Origin: Azotobacter salinestris
GTDB lineage: Bacteria; Pseudomonadota; Gammaproteobacteria; Pseudomonadales; Pseudomonadaceae
NCBI RefSeq assembly: GCF_009363155.1
Contig: NZ_CP045302.1
Location: 4,356,001-4,420,000, forward strand
Direction of reading: 5' to 3'
Length of the DNA stretch: 64,000 nucleotides
Shown: in pieces, positions 9,458 through 20,509 of the stretch
Layout: every line of letters begins with the position of its first letter
Numbering within the stretch: the first letter of the stretch is position 1
Made by a program: the position numbers and the translations under genes
The notes under the pieces: generated by a model
Database searches by the model: none
What the model saw: the letters and a program-made list of their open reading frames with translations, nothing else
What the model was told of the DNA's origin: nothing

Positions 9458-11196
9458 GGACTGGCTTCCCGGTGCTGTTGCTGTTCATACCAGAATTTGC
9501 GCCGCAGCAGCTCTCCGGGATTGTCCGGAATCTGGCGCAGCCACTGTTCCAGAGCCTGGCGGTGCTCGTCGGCGAAGGGCTCGGGCGCGGCCGTGGCGAT
9601 CGGGTCGGACTCCGGCGCTGCGTCACCCGTGGCCTGCGCTTCGCCTTGCGCCGATCCGCGGGCGCCCGGTTGTGCCGTCGCGTCATTCGGGCCGGCATCC
9701 TCGGACGCCTGCGGCGCCGGTGCGTCGGCCTGGCTGTCGTTCTGCCCGCCGCTCTGCCCGGACGGACCGTCCTGGCCTGACTGCGCCTGCTGCTGTTCGC
9801 CAGTACCCTCGGCCCCGGGCTGCTGACCCTGCTGCTGGCGCTGACGCAGCAACTCCTCGACCAGGGCCCTGTTGTGCAGCGCCGGCTCCAGGGCCGGCTG
9901 CAGTTCCAGCGCGCGCTCGTAGGCGTCCAGCGCGGCCTCCAGCTCGCCGGCCCGGGCCAGGGCGTTGCCACGGTTGTAGTGGGCGGCGGCACCCCGGCCC
10001 AGGGCGAAGCGCTCGGCGGCGGCGGCGTAGTCGCCGGCCTGGTAGAGGGCCAGGCCCTGCCACTGGCTGTCTTCGAAGCGTCGTGCGGCGTCCTCCGGCC
10101 GGCCGGCCTGGAGCAGGACGCGGCCCTGCTGGTCGGGGCGCAGCCACAGGTCGGTGAACTCGAAGGCCTGGCCGGGCTGGGGCAGACCTAGCAGCAGGGG
10201 CAGGGCCAGCAGCCAGCCGCGCCGGCCGGCGCAGGCCGCCAGCAGGAGCAGTGGCAGCAGCAGCCAGTGGCCCTGATCGGCCCAGGCATCGAGGCGCGCC
10301 GTCTCTTCGCCCTCGCGCAGCAGCTGCGGCCCCTGGAGCAGGCCGAGCCGATGAAGGTCGCGGTCGTCCAGGCTGACGCTCTGGTAGCGCCCGCCGAGGC
10401 TTTCGGAAAAGCGCGCAAGCCCGGCACTGTCCAGCTGGGCGAGGAGGATGGCGCCCTGTTCGTCCTTGAGGAAGCTGCCGTCTTCCTGGGCGATGGGCGC
10501 TCCGCCGGGGCTGCCGATGCCGAGGATGGCGAGGCGTTCGCCGTCGCCGCCGAGCGCCCGGGCGATGCCCTGGCGTTCCCGCTCGTCCAGCTCGCTGCCG
10601 ATCAAGAGCAGTTGGCCGCGGCCCCGGGCGCCCTGTTCGAGCAGGGCCAGGCCGCGGGCCACGGCGAGGTCGGCGCGCCGCCCGGCGACCGGCATGATCG
10701 GCGGGGCGAGGGCATCCAGCAGGTTGCGGGTGGTCTCCAGGTCGTCGGACAGCGGCACCAGGGTGTGCGCGCTGCCGGCGTAGACGACCACCGCGGTCTG
10801 CGCCTCCTGGCGCGCCTCCAGCAGGTCGAGCAGCTTGTGCCTGGCCAGCGCCAGGCGGTTCGGCGCGAGGTCGCCGGCGAGCATGCTCGGGGTCAGCTCG
10901 AGCAGCACCACCAGCGGATCGGCACGCTTCAGGGGGAGCTGCTCGATGCGCTGCCAACTCGGGCCGAGCAGGGCGACGAGGGCGAGCAGCCAGGCCAGGC
11001 CGAGGGCGATCCACGGCAGGCGGTTGCCGCGTCCGGCGCGTGCACCGAGCAACGCCGCATGGAAGGCCGGCGGCAGCAGCAGCTCCCAGCGTCCGGCGCG
11101 TCGTTCGCGGTGCCAGAGCCGCCAGAGCAGCCAGGCGAGCAGGGGCAGCAGGAGCAGCCATTCGGGGCGCAGCCAGTGCGGCCAGAGGACGTTCAT
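9454..11196 (-). CDS. BatB/BatC-like VWA plus TPR membrane protein
   Basis: 580 residues. Order: two N-terminal membrane segments, a von Willebrand A domain (residues about 85-290), another membrane pair near residue 310-335, TPR repeats (about residues 370-450, e.g. AAHYNRGNALARAGELEAAL), then a Gln/Gly/Ser-rich low-complexity tail. The metal site that is usually DxSxS reads LELTPSM here, so the MIDAS looks degenerate, unlike its intact neighbour BatA. It overlaps both flanking genes by 4 bases. It combines in one chain what is split into BatB and BatC in other bacteria. Confidence 0.85.
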   Translation of the reverse strand: MNVLWPHWLRPEWLLLLPLLAWLLWRLWHRERRAGRWELLLPPAFHAALLGARAGRGNRLPWIALGLAWLLALVALLGPSWQRIEQLPLKRADPLVVLLELTPSMLAGDLAPNRLALARHKLLDLLEARQEAQTAVVVYAGSAHTLVPLSDDLETTRNLLDALAPPIMPVAGRRADLAVARGLALLEQGARGRGQLLLIGSELDERERQGIARALGGDGERLAILGIGSPGGAPIAQEDGSFLKDEQGAILLAQLDSAGLARFSESLGGRYQSVSLDDRDLHRLGLLQGPQLLREGEETARLDAWADQGHWLLLPLLLLAACAGRRGWLLALPLLLGLPQPGQAFEFTDLWLRPDQQGRVLLQAGRPEDAARRFEDSQWQGLALYQAGDYAAAAERFALGRGAAAHYNRGNALARAGELEAALDAYERALELQPALEPALHNRALVEELLRQRQQQGQQPGAEGTGEQQQAQSGQDGPSGQSGGQNDSQADAPAPQASEDAGPNDATAQPGARGSAQGEAQATGDAAPESDPIATAAPEPFADEHRQALEQWLRQIPDNPGELLRRKFWYEQQQHREASP

Positions 11197-12200
11197 CGGC
11201 GTGATCCTCCCGGACGGGCGCGCGGCGGCCAGAGGGTGCGCGCTACCGACAGCAGGCTGAGCAGCAGCGCCGTGGCCAGCGGCCAGGCATACAGCGGACG
11301 CGCGGGGCGCGCCTGGGTCGGCGTCTGGGCGACCGGCTCAAGGCGGTCGAGGGTTTCCTCGATGGCGTTCAGCTCCTCGGTACTGCGGGCGCGGAAGTAG
11401 GTGCCGCCGGTCTCTGCGGCGATGGTGCGCAGGCTCGGCTCGTCGAGGTCCAGCCCGGGCGTCAGGCCGAGCAGGCCGGGCAGGCCGTCCTGCTGGGGAT
11501 CGGCGCCGATGCCGATGGTGTGGATGCGTACGCCTTCCCCGGCGGCCAGGCGGGCTGCGACCTGCGGGTCGATCTCCCCGGCGGTGTTGGCGCCGTCGGT
11601 GACCAGTATCAGCACGCGGCTCTGCGCCGGTCGCTGGCGCAGGCGCTTGAGCGCCAAGCCGATGGCATCGCCCAGAGCGGTGTTCTTGCCGGCGATGCCG
11701 ATCATGGCCTCCTCCAGCCAAATGCGCACGGTCTGGCGGTCGAAGGTCAGCGGGGCCTGCAGGTAGGCCTGGCTGCCGAACAGGATCAGCCCGACACGGT
11801 CGCCCTGACGGTCCTCGATGAACTGGCCGAGCAGGCGCTTGACCAGTTCCAGGCGGCTGATGGTTTCGCCCTGCCACTGCATGTCGGCGTATTCCATGGA
11901 GCCGGAGACGTCCACCGCCAGCAGCAGGTCGCGGCCGCTGGTCGGCAGCGGCCGGGGCTCGCCGACCCATTCGGGGCGGGCGGCAGCCGAGAGCAGCAGC
12001 AGCCAGAGCAGGACGAACGGCGCCTGTTGCCGCCAGCCCGGCAGGCGCAGGCGGGCACGGCGGCCGCTGAGGCTTTCCAGCTCGGCGAGGAAGGTCACCC
12101 GGAGCGCCGCCTCGCCGCTGTCGGCCGGCGGCAGCAGCAGGCGCAGCAGCCAGGGCAGCGGGGCGAGCAGGAAGACCCAGGGCCAGGCGAATTCAAACAT
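11193..12200 (-). CDS. batA: BatA-like VWA domain membrane protein
   Basis: 335 residues: N-terminal membrane segments, a von Willebrand A domain with an intact MIDAS (DVSGSM starting at about residue 97, then a conserved TDGANT loop), and a C-terminal membrane segment near PLATALLLSLLSVA. It probably coordinates Mg2+ and takes part in protein-protein contacts controlled by the MoxR ATPase encoded upstream. It overlaps its neighbours by 4-8 bases. Assigned to the BatA group by length and gene order. Confidence 0.88.
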   Translation of the reverse strand: MFEFAWPWVFLLAPLPWLLRLLLPPADSGEAALRVTFLAELESLSGRRARLRLPGWRQQAPFVLLWLLLLSAAARPEWVGEPRPLPTSGRDLLLAVDVSGSMEYADMQWQGETISRLELVKRLLGQFIEDRQGDRVGLILFGSQAYLQAPLTFDRQTVRIWLEEAMIGIAGKNTALGDAIGLALKRLRQRPAQSRVLILVTDGANTAGEIDPQVAARLAAGEGVRIHTIGIGADPQQDGLPGLLGLTPGLDLDEPSLRTIAAETGGTYFRARSTEELNAIEETLDRLEPVAQTPTQARPARPLYAWPLATALLLSLLSVARTLWPPRARPGGSRR

Positions 12201-12696
12201 GCCGGCGGATCCAGGTTTCCACGGCCTGGTAGAGGCCGTCGATGGCCTTGTCGTCGAGCCGGCATTCGGCGCGGTAGCCGCCCTCCACGAGAATCATCCA
12301 GCGGGTCAGGCCGGCAGCCGGGCAGCGGCTGTCGAGATAGGCCAGCCAGGCGCGGCCGCTCAGAGTATGGCTGTGGCTGTCCGGGTAGTGGGCGCGGCAC
12401 AGGCGCTTGAGCAGTGCGTTAAGCTGCTGCAGCCAGGGCCCGGCAGGCATGTCGTAGGGCTTGCGCAGTTGCGCCAGCTCTTCCAGGGCGGCGACGCGCA
12501 GCGGATCGAGGGCCTGCGGCGGCGCCGCCGGTTCGCTGCGCCGCCGCGGGCGCTGCCACTGCAGCCAGCAGAAGGCCCCGAGCGAGGCCAGGGCGACCAG
12601 CGCCAGCAGCCACCAGCCGGGGGCCGGCGGCCACCAGGGCACGGTCGGCGGGGAAATCAGCGGCTGCAGCCGGTCGAGCGGGTTCATGGTTGTCAT
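12193..12696 (-). CDS. DUF4381 family membrane protein
   Basis: 167 residues with one membrane segment at about 25-47 (WWLLALVALASLGAFCWLQW) and a soluble C-terminal helical domain containing LLKRLCRAHYPD and LSGRAWLAYLD. DUF4381 proteins occur between DUF58 and BatA genes in proteobacterial MoxR operons, as here. The start overlaps the DUF58 stop (ATGA); a second in-frame ATG lies three codons in. Function unknown. Confidence 0.85.
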   Translation of the reverse strand: MTTMNPLDRLQPLISPPTVPWWPPAPGWWLLALVALASLGAFCWLQWQRPRRRSEPAAPPQALDPLRVAALEELAQLRKPYDMPAGPWLQQLNALLKRLCRAHYPDSHSHTLSGRAWLAYLDSRCPAAGLTRWMILVEGGYRAECRLDDKAIDGLYQAVETWIRRHV

Positions 12697-13646
12697 ACCG
12701 GGCGCGGCTGCAGCCGCTCGCGCAGCTGCTCGATCAGTTCGAACTGGGTGCTGAGTGGCAGCAGCAGGCTGCCGAGGCGCTCGGCGAGGCGCTCCCAGCG
12801 TGCCTGGCGCACCTGGCCGAGGGCCCGGTAGGCCTGGCGCAGCTCGCTGTCGTGGGTGTCCAGCTCCAGCTGCGCGCCGTCCTGGTCGAAGCGCAGCAGG
12901 CCGGCGGCGGGCAGGGCGTGGTCAAGGGGATCGGAGAGCGGCAGCAGCAGCAGTTCGCTGTGCCGGCCGAGCAGCAGCAGCTGGCGCTCGGCGGTGTCGG
13001 ACAGCGCCCGCTCGTCGCACAGCACCACCACCAGACTGCCCGGGCGCAGCACCTCGCGGGCGCGGCGCAGGGCCAGGCCGAAGCTGTCCGGCTCGTCCGG
13101 CAGTTCGCCGTGCAGGGCATGGTTGGCGCGTACCAGGCGGTTGAGCAGCTGCAGCAGGCTCTGCTTGCTGCGCCGCGGCTTGATCTCGTGGGGGGCGCTG
13201 CTGCCGAACACCAGCCCGCCGACCCGGTCGTTGTGCTCCAGGGCGGCCCAGCCGATCAGCGCCGCGGCCTGGGCGGCGAGCACCGACTTGAACTGTCGCG
13301 AGGAGCCGAAGAACAACTGCCGGCTCTGCTCGACGAGGATGAAGATCGGCCGCTCGCGCTCTTCGTGGAACAGCTTGGTGTGCGGTTCCTGGCTGCGCGC
13401 GGTGACCCGCCAGTCGATGTTGCGCACGTCGTCGCCGGCCTGGTAGACGCGCACCTGGTCGAAGTCCACGCCGCGTCCGCGCAGCCTCGAGTGGTGCGCA
13501 CCGAGCAGCACGCTGCGGCGGACCGTGCTGGAGAACAGCTGCAGCTCGCGCACCCGGTGGCGGGTCTCGATCAGTTCGCCCAGGCTCACCCGGATGCCGT
13601 CCGGAGCCGCCGCCGGGCGCGGCCCGCCTGCCGCCTGCGGGTGCAT
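12693..13646 (-). CDS. DUF58 domain protein
   Basis: 317 residues. It contains the DUF58 core signature, with RGRGVDFDQVRVYQAGDDVRNIDW split over residues 56-79 and a following VTARSQEPHTKLF. The C-terminal half has a VWA-like fold. DUF58 proteins are regular partners of MoxR AAA+ ATPases. The start codon directly follows the moxR stop (TGA ATG), so coupling is likely. The molecular function of the family is not established. Confidence 0.9.
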   Translation of the reverse strand: MHPQAAGGPRPAAAPDGIRVSLGELIETRHRVRELQLFSSTVRRSVLLGAHHSRLRGRGVDFDQVRVYQAGDDVRNIDWRVTARSQEPHTKLFHEERERPIFILVEQSRQLFFGSSRQFKSVLAAQAAALIGWAALEHNDRVGGLVFGSSAPHEIKPRRSKQSLLQLLNRLVRANHALHGELPDEPDSFGLALRRAREVLRPGSLVVVLCDERALSDTAERQLLLLGRHSELLLLPLSDPLDHALPAAGLLRFDQDGAQLELDTHDSELRQAYRALGQVRQARWERLAERLGSLLLPLSTQFELIEQLRERLQPRPV

Positions 13647-14606
<960 letters not shown>

Positions 14607-14983
14607 CTCTCTACTTCCGCAAAAGGACCGCAGGTCTTGGCTGCCGCGGGGCAGCGGGCGCCACTTTAAAACAAAACATGGCGTTGCGCTGCCGTACTGA
14701 TGGCCAGGCCGGCCGGTGGTCGTGCAGGCCGCCTGCGCTGCCCGCCCCGGCGCCTCCCGGTCCGCTGCGACGAGGGGGGCACCTTCGTGGCCGCGATATC
14801 GATTGCCGGGGACGTGGCCGGCTCGGACGCATCGAGGCGATTGTAGATGAGCACGGCGGCGCCGAAGGTGCGGCCGATCGGCACGAGGCACCCGGCACGG
14901 ACGGCCGGGCACCCTGCAGTGCCGGCATGCGGGAAGCGGGGCCGCCTATGCTGCATGCAGGGACATTGCAAGGAGTACGAGCC
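14607..14983. other. Divergent intergenic region between moxR and gdhB
   Basis: About 375 bases that must hold promoters for the minus-strand moxR operon and the plus-strand glutamate dehydrogenase. A short A-rich patch (AAAACAAAACATGG near 14668) stands out from the GC-rich surroundings. I could not pick clear -35/-10 pairs. The in-frame extension upstream of gdhB has no family resemblance. Confidence 0.4.
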
Positions 14984-17900
14984 ATGGCGTTTTTCACGGC
15001 CGACAGCAAGGCCGACTTCCTGGTGCAGTTGCAGGCAGCCCTGGGGGCGCATCTGGACGAGCGGCTGATGCCCCAGGTGATGCTGTTCGCCGAGCGGTTC
15101 TTCGCCATGACCGCCCTCGACGAGCTGACCGAGCGGCGGCTGTCCGACCTGGTCGGCTGCACCCTGTCGGCCTGGCGGCTGCTCGAGCGCTTCGATCCGG
15201 CGCGGCCCGAGGTGAGGGTCTTCAACCCCGACTACGAGAAGCATGGCTGGCTGTCCAGCCACAGCGTGGTCGAGGTGCTGCATCCGGACATGCCCTTTCT
15301 GGTCGACTCGCTGCGCATCGAGCTGAACCGCCATGGCCATGGTATCCACAGCTTGCAGGGCGGAGTGTTCTGCGTGCGCCGCAACACCGTCGGCGAGCTG
15401 CTGGAGATCCTGCCGCCTGGCAGCCAGGGCGAGGGCACGCGCCGGGAGGCCCTGGTTTCCGCCGAGATCGACCGCTGCGCCAGCCCGGGCGAGCAGCGCG
15501 CGCTGGAGCGGGCGCTACAGGAGGTGTTCGGCGAGGTGCGTCTGGCGGTCGCCGATTTCGAGCCGATGACCTCCTGCGTACGGGGACTGCTGGACTGGCT
15601 GGGGCGGGCGCGGCTGACGGTGGACGCCGAGGAGCTGGCGGAGATCAAGGTGTTCCTGTGCTGGCTGCTGGAGGACCATTTCACCTTCCTCGGCTACGAG
15701 GAGTTCACCGTGGCCGACACCCCGGACGGTGGTGGCCGCGTCGTCTACGACGAGCGTTCCCTGCTGGGCCTGAGCAAGCTTTTGCGCACGGGGCTGGATC
15801 CTGCCTGGCTGCAAATCGAGCCGGATGCCCTCAGCTACCTGCGCGAGCCGCTGCTGCTGTCCTTCGCCAAGGCCTCGCAGCCGGCGCGGGTGCACCGCCC
15901 GGCCTATCCCAACTATATCTCCCTGCGCGAGCTGGACGAGGCCGGCCGGGTGATCCGGGAGTACCGCTTCATGGGCCTGTACACCGCTTCGGTGTACAAC
16001 GAGAGCGTCCGCCACATCCCCTATATCCGCCGCAAGGCCGCGGAGATCGAGCGGCGCGCCGGCTTCGACAGCAGCAGCCATCTGGCCCGCGAACTCAGCC
16101 AGGTGCTCGAGGTGCTGCCGCGCGACGACCTGTTCCAGACGCCTCTGGACGAGCTGTTGCGCACCGCGATCAGTATCGTGCAGATCCAGGAGCGCAACCG
16201 CCTGCGCCTGTTCCTGCGCAAGGACCCCTACGGGCGCTTCGTCTACGGCCTGGCCTACGTGCCGCGGGACATCTACTCCACGGAGATCCGCCAGAAGATG
16301 CAGCAGCTGCTGATGGAGCGCCTGAAGGCCAGCGACTGCGAGTTCTGGGTGTATTTCTCCGAATCCATCCTGGCGCGGGTGCAGTTCATCCTGCGCGTCG
16401 ACCCCAAGGTGCGGCTGGATTTCGACCCGCAGCGCCTGGAGCAGGAGATGATCCGGGCCTGCCGCTCCTGGCGGGACGAATACGCCAGCCTGATGGTGGA
16501 GAGCTTCGGCGAGGCCCAGGGCACCGGCCTTTTGGCGGACTTTCCGCAGGGCTTTCCGGCCGGCTACCGGGAGCGCTTCGCCCCCCACTCGGCGGTGGTC
16601 GACATGCAGCACCTGCTGTCCCTGGGCGACGAGCAGTCCTTGGTGATGAGCTTCTACCAGCCGCTGCGCCAGGGCGACCAGCAGCTGCACGGCAAGATCT
16701 ACCATCCGGATACCCCGCTGCCGCTGTCCGACGTGCTGCCGATCCTCGAGAACCTCGGCCTGCGCGTGCTCGGCGAGTTTCCCTTCCAGCTGCGCCGGCG
16801 CGACGGCCGCGAGTTCTGGATTCACGACTTCTCCTTCACCTGTGCCGCTGGGGTGGAGGTGGACCTCCAGCAGCTCAACGACACCCTGCAGGACGCCTTC
16901 ATCCACATCGTGAGCGGCGACGCCGAGAACGATGCCTTCAACCGCCTGGTGCTGAAGGCCGCCATGCCCTGGCGCGAGGTCGCCCTGCTGCGTGCCTACG
17001 CCCGCTATCTCAAGCAGGTCCGCCTGGGCTTCGATCTCGGCTACGTCGCCGCCACCCTGCTCAACCACAGCGACATCGCCCGCGAACTGGTGAGGCTGTT
17101 CCGTACCCGCTTCTACCTGGCGCGGCGCATCGCCGGCGAGGACCTGGAGGACAAGCAGCAGCGCCTGGAGCAGGCCATCCTCGGCGCCCTCGACAAGGTC
17201 GAGGTGCTCAACGAGGACCGCATCCTGCGCCGCTACCTGGAGCTGATCAAGGCCACCCTGCGCACCAACTTCTACCAACCCGACGCCGCTGGCCGGGCCA
17301 AGGGCCACTTCAGCCTCAAGCTCGACCCGCGAGCCCTTTCCGAGCTGCCGCGGCCGGTGCCGCGCTTCGAGATCTTCGTCTACTCGCCGCGCGTCGAGGG
17401 CGTTCACCTGCGGGGTGGTAAAGTGGCCCGCGGCGGCCTGCGCTGGTCGGACCGCGAGGAGGACTACCGCACCGAAGTGCTCGGCCTGGTCAAGGCCCAG
17501 CAGGTGAAGAACGCGGTGATCGTGCCGGTGGGCGCCAAGGGCGGCTTCGTGCCGCGGCGCCTGCCGGTCGGCGGCAGCCGGGACGAGACCCAGGCCGAGG
17601 CGATCGCCTGCTACCGGATCTTCGTCTCGGCCCTGCTGGACGTCACCGACAACCTCAAGGAGGACGAGGTGGTGCCGCCGGGCAGCGTGCTGCGCTACGA
17701 CGGCGACGATCCCTACCTGGTGGTGGCCGCCGACAAGGGTACGGCGAGCTTCTCCGACATCGCCAACGGCATCGCCGCCGACTACGGTTTCTGGCTGGGC
17801 GACGCCTTCGCCTCCGGTGGCTCCAGCGGCTACGACCACAAGAAGATGGGCATCACCGCCCGCGGCGCCTGGGTCGCCGTGCAGCGCCACTTCCGCGAGC

Positions 17901-19852
17901 GCGGCATCGACGTGCAGAAGGACCCGATCAGCGTGATCGGCATCGGCGACATGTCCGGCGACGTGTTCGGCAACGGCCTGCTGCAGTCGCAGAGCGTGCG
18001 CCTGCTGGCGGCCTTCGACCACCGCCACGTGTTCGTCGACCCCGACCCGGACCCGGCGCAGAGCTTTGCCGAGCGGCGCCGGCTGTTCGAGCTGCCGCGC
18101 TCGACCTGGGCCGACTACGACCCGGCGCTGATCTCGCCCGGCGGCGGGGTGTTCCCGCGCAGTGCCAAGAGCATCCGGATCAGCCCGCAGATGCGCGAGC
18201 GCTTCGCCATCGCCGCCGAGCGGCTGACCCCCAGCGAGCTGATCAGTGCCCTGCTCAGGGCGCGGGTCGACCTGCTGTGGAACGGCGGCATCGGCACCTA
18301 CGTGAAATCCAGTCAGGAGAGTCACGCGGACATCGGCGACAAGGCCAACGACGCGGTGCGGATCAATGGCAGCGAGCTGCGCGCCAAGGTGGTGGGCGAG
18401 GGTGGCAACCTGGGCTTCAGCCAGCTCGGCCGGGTCGAGTACTGCCTGAACGGTGGTGCCGGCAACACCGACTTCATCGACAACGCCGGCGGGGTCGACT
18501 GCTCCGACCATGAGGTGAACATCAAGATCCTGCTCGGCCAGGTGCTCGCCGCCGGTGACATGACCGGCAAGCAGCGCGACCGGCTGCTCCACGAGATGAC
18601 CGATGCGGTGGCCGAGCTGGTGCTGAACAACATCTACAAGCAGACCCAGGCACTGTCCCTGGCCGAGCGCCGCGCGCGCCTGCATCCGGGCGAATACCGC
18701 CGGCTGATCGACGCCTTGGAGCACGCCGGGCGGCTGGACCGCGCCCTGGAGTTCCTGCCGAGCGACGAGCAGCTCGCCGAGCGCCTCGCCGACGGCACCA
18801 GCCTGACCCGCCCGGAGCTGGCGGTGCTGATCTCCTACAGCAAGATCGACCTCAAGGAGTCGCTGCTGGACTCCACGGTGCCGGACGACGACTACCTGAT
18901 CCGCGACATGGAGGGCGCCTTCCCGGCGCTGCTGGTGGAGCGCTTCGGGCAGCGGATGCGCAGCCACCGGCTGCGCCGGGAGATCGTCGCCACGCAGATC
19001 GCCAACGACCTGGTCAACCACATGGGCATCACCTTCGTGCAGCGCCTCAAGGAGTCCACCGGCATGGACGCCGCGGCGGTGGCCGAGGCCTATGTGATCG
19101 TCCGCGACATCTTTCATCTGTCGCACTGGTTCCGGCAGATCGAGGCGCTGGACCATCAGGTCCCCGCCGAGCTGCAGCTGACCCTGATGGACGAGCTGAC
19201 CCGCCTGGGCCGGCGCGCCACCCGCTGGTTCCTGCGCAACCGCCGCGGCGAGCTGGACGCCGCCCGCGACGTGGCGCACTTTGGGCCGCGGATCGTTGCC
19301 CTGGGTCTCAAGCTCGGCGAGTTGCTCGAAGGCAGTACCCACAAGCAATGGCAACTGCGCTACCGCGCCTATGCCGAGGCCGGGGTGCCCGAGCTACTGG
19401 CGCGGCTGGTCGCCGGCACCGGCTACCTCTACACCCTGCTGCCGATCCTCGAGGCGGCCGACGTCACCGGGCGCGAGCCGGCGGTGGTGGCGGCTGCGCA
19501 CTTCGCCGTCGGCGGTGCCCTGGAGCTGCCTTGGTACCTGCAGCAGATCACCAACCTGCCGGTCGAGAACCAGTGGCAGGCGTTGGCGCGGGAGGCGTTC
19601 CGCGACGACATGGACGGGCAGCAGCGCGCCATTACCATTGCCCTGCTGCAGATGGTCGGCGGCCCGGAAGACGTCGAGGCACGGGTGGCGCTCTGGCTGG
19701 AGCAGAGCCAGCCGGCGGTCGAGCGCTGGCGGACGACGCTGGGCGAATTGCGCGCGGTGGGCGGCACGGACTACGCAATGTTCGCGGTCGCCAATCGCGA
19801 GCTGGCGGACCTGGCGCAGAACGGCGCACGTGGTGGAGGAGACGGGGCCTGA
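14984..19852 (+). CDS. gdhB: NAD-specific glutamate dehydrogenase, large (180-kDa) class
   Basis: 1622 residues, the size of the L_180 class of NAD-glutamate dehydrogenases that oxidise glutamate to 2-oxoglutarate and ammonia for catabolism, for example when arginine is the carbon source. A long N-terminal regulatory region (ACT-like segments) precedes the catalytic core, which includes GAKGGFVPRRLP near residue 850, DGDDPYLVVAADKGTA, GIGDMSGDVFGNG and WNGGIGTYVK. The ATG at 14984 was chosen because homology begins at MAFFTADSK and an AAGGAG site lies 11 bases upstream. It appears monocistronic. Confidence 0.96.
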   Translation: MAFFTADSKADFLVQLQAALGAHLDERLMPQVMLFAERFFAMTALDELTERRLSDLVGCTLSAWRLLERFDPARPEVRVFNPDYEKHGWLSSHSVVEVLHPDMPFLVDSLRIELNRHGHGIHSLQGGVFCVRRNTVGELLEILPPGSQGEGTRREALVSAEIDRCASPGEQRALERALQEVFGEVRLAVADFEPMTSCVRGLLDWLGRARLTVDAEELAEIKVFLCWLLEDHFTFLGYEEFTVADTPDGGGRVVYDERSLLGLSKLLRTGLDPAWLQIEPDALSYLREPLLLSFAKASQPARVHRPAYPNYISLRELDEAGRVIREYRFMGLYTASVYNESVRHIPYIRRKAAEIERRAGFDSSSHLARELSQVLEVLPRDDLFQTPLDELLRTAISIVQIQERNRLRLFLRKDPYGRFVYGLAYVPRDIYSTEIRQKMQQLLMERLKASDCEFWVYFSESILARVQFILRVDPKVRLDFDPQRLEQEMIRACRSWRDEYASLMVESFGEAQGTGLLADFPQGFPAGYRERFAPHSAVVDMQHLLSLGDEQSLVMSFYQPLRQGDQQLHGKIYHPDTPLPLSDVLPILENLGLRVLGEFPFQLRRRDGREFWIHDFSFTCAAGVEVDLQQLNDTLQDAFIHIVSGDAENDAFNRLVLKAAMPWREVALLRAYARYLKQVRLGFDLGYVAATLLNHSDIARELVRLFRTRFYLARRIAGEDLEDKQQRLEQAILGALDKVEVLNEDRILRRYLELIKATLRTNFYQPDAAGRAKGHFSLKLDPRALSELPRPVPRFEIFVYSPRVEGVHLRGGKVARGGLRWSDREEDYRTEVLGLVKAQQVKNAVIVPVGAKGGFVPRRLPVGGSRDETQAEAIACYRIFVSALLDVTDNLKEDEVVPPGSVLRYDGDDPYLVVAADKGTASFSDIANGIAADYGFWLGDAFASGGSSGYDHKKMGITARGAWVAVQRHFRERGIDVQKDPISVIGIGDMSGDVFGNGLLQSQSVRLLAAFDHRHVFVDPDPDPAQSFAERRRLFELPRSTWADYDPALISPGGGVFPRSAKSIRISPQMRERFAIAAERLTPSELISALLRARVDLLWNGGIGTYVKSSQESHADIGDKANDAVRINGSELRAKVVGEGGNLGFSQLGRVEYCLNGGAGNTDFIDNAGGVDCSDHEVNIKILLGQVLAAGDMTGKQRDRLLHEMTDAVAELVLNNIYKQTQALSLAERRARLHPGEYRRLIDALEHAGRLDRALEFLPSDEQLAERLADGTSLTRPELAVLISYSKIDLKESLLDSTVPDDDYLIRDMEGAFPALLVERFGQRMRSHRLRREIVATQIANDLVNHMGITFVQRLKESTGMDAAAVAEAYVIVRDIFHLSHWFRQIEALDHQVPAELQLTLMDELTRLGRRATRWFLRNRRGELDAARDVAHFGPRIVALGLKLGELLEGSTHKQWQLRYRAYAEAGVPELLARLVAGTGYLYTLLPILEAADVTGREPAVVAAAHFAVGGALELPWYLQQITNLPVENQWQALAREAFRDDMDGQQRAITIALLQMVGGPEDVEARVALWLEQSQPAVERWRTTLGELRAVGGTDYAMFAVANRELADLAQNGARGGGDGA

Positions 19853-19885
19853 TGCGGCCCCGCTGCCCGGGCCAGCGAGAGGGGC

Positions 19886-20269
19886 TCAGTGGTTCCGGGT
19901 GGGCGGCTCCCGCCGCGGACGGAAGCGCTGGCCGTGCTCGGGCAGCCAGCGGTAGAAGAAATAGAACTCGAAGAGCGTGGGGTGCGAGCAGTGGCAGAGG
20001 ACGTGGGTGGTGGAGTCCTGAAAGCCGCTGTCGCACTGCAGATAACCCAGGTCGATCATCGGGGACAGCGCCTCCCGCTCCTCCGGGCTCACCCATACCC
20101 GCTTGCCGCGCGTTAAATCGACCACCAGGGCGCACAGCTTGGCGAGGGTGGCGCTTTCCCTGGGGGCTCCGTCGCCTGCCGGGGCGGGCGGAGCGTCCAT
20201 GATCCGGTTGGCCGGCCTGAATCTGAAGGGCAGGCCGGTCTGTCGCCATTTTCTGACCATTGCAAACAT
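19886..20269 (-). CDS. Hypothetical protein, 127 residues
   Basis: A small soluble protein with a basic N-terminus and the motif STTHVLCHCSHPTLFEFYFFYRWLPEHGQRFRP near its end. The Cys/His pattern LCHCSH could bind metal, but I recognise no family. An ATG at 20269 follows AGGAGA on the minus strand. It is convergent with gdhB, 33 bases away. Coding is supported by the ribosome site and by normal third-position GC; the function is unknown. Confidence 0.65.
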   Translation of the reverse strand: MFAMVRKWRQTGLPFRFRPANRIMDAPPAPAGDGAPRESATLAKLCALVVDLTRGKRVWVSPEEREALSPMIDLGYLQCDSGFQDSTTHVLCHCSHPTLFEFYFFYRWLPEHGQRFRPRREPPTRNH

Positions 20270-20509
20270 CTCCTTGTCGTGCTCAGTCCATTTCGGAGCT
20301 TCCGACGGACAGCGGCCGCGTTCAGGTGATCGGACGCGGCCGGTGTCCGCATTCCGCCAAGCAGCTCGTGGCGGACGTATCTACGACCGGGAGACGAGCA
20401 AAAGGTTTGACCAATCTCTCGGGAAACTATTGCCTGCAGCTGGACCAGGGCCGGGTTTGCGTTATGGAGCAGGACCGGGCCGCCCGCATGGCAGCCTCTG
20501 CAGCGGCTC

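Noticed and set aside
15515..19354. Long minus-strand open frame opposite gdhB
   Set aside because: Shadow of the gdhB codon pattern; composition is Leu/Gln/Ala/Val-rich without motifs.
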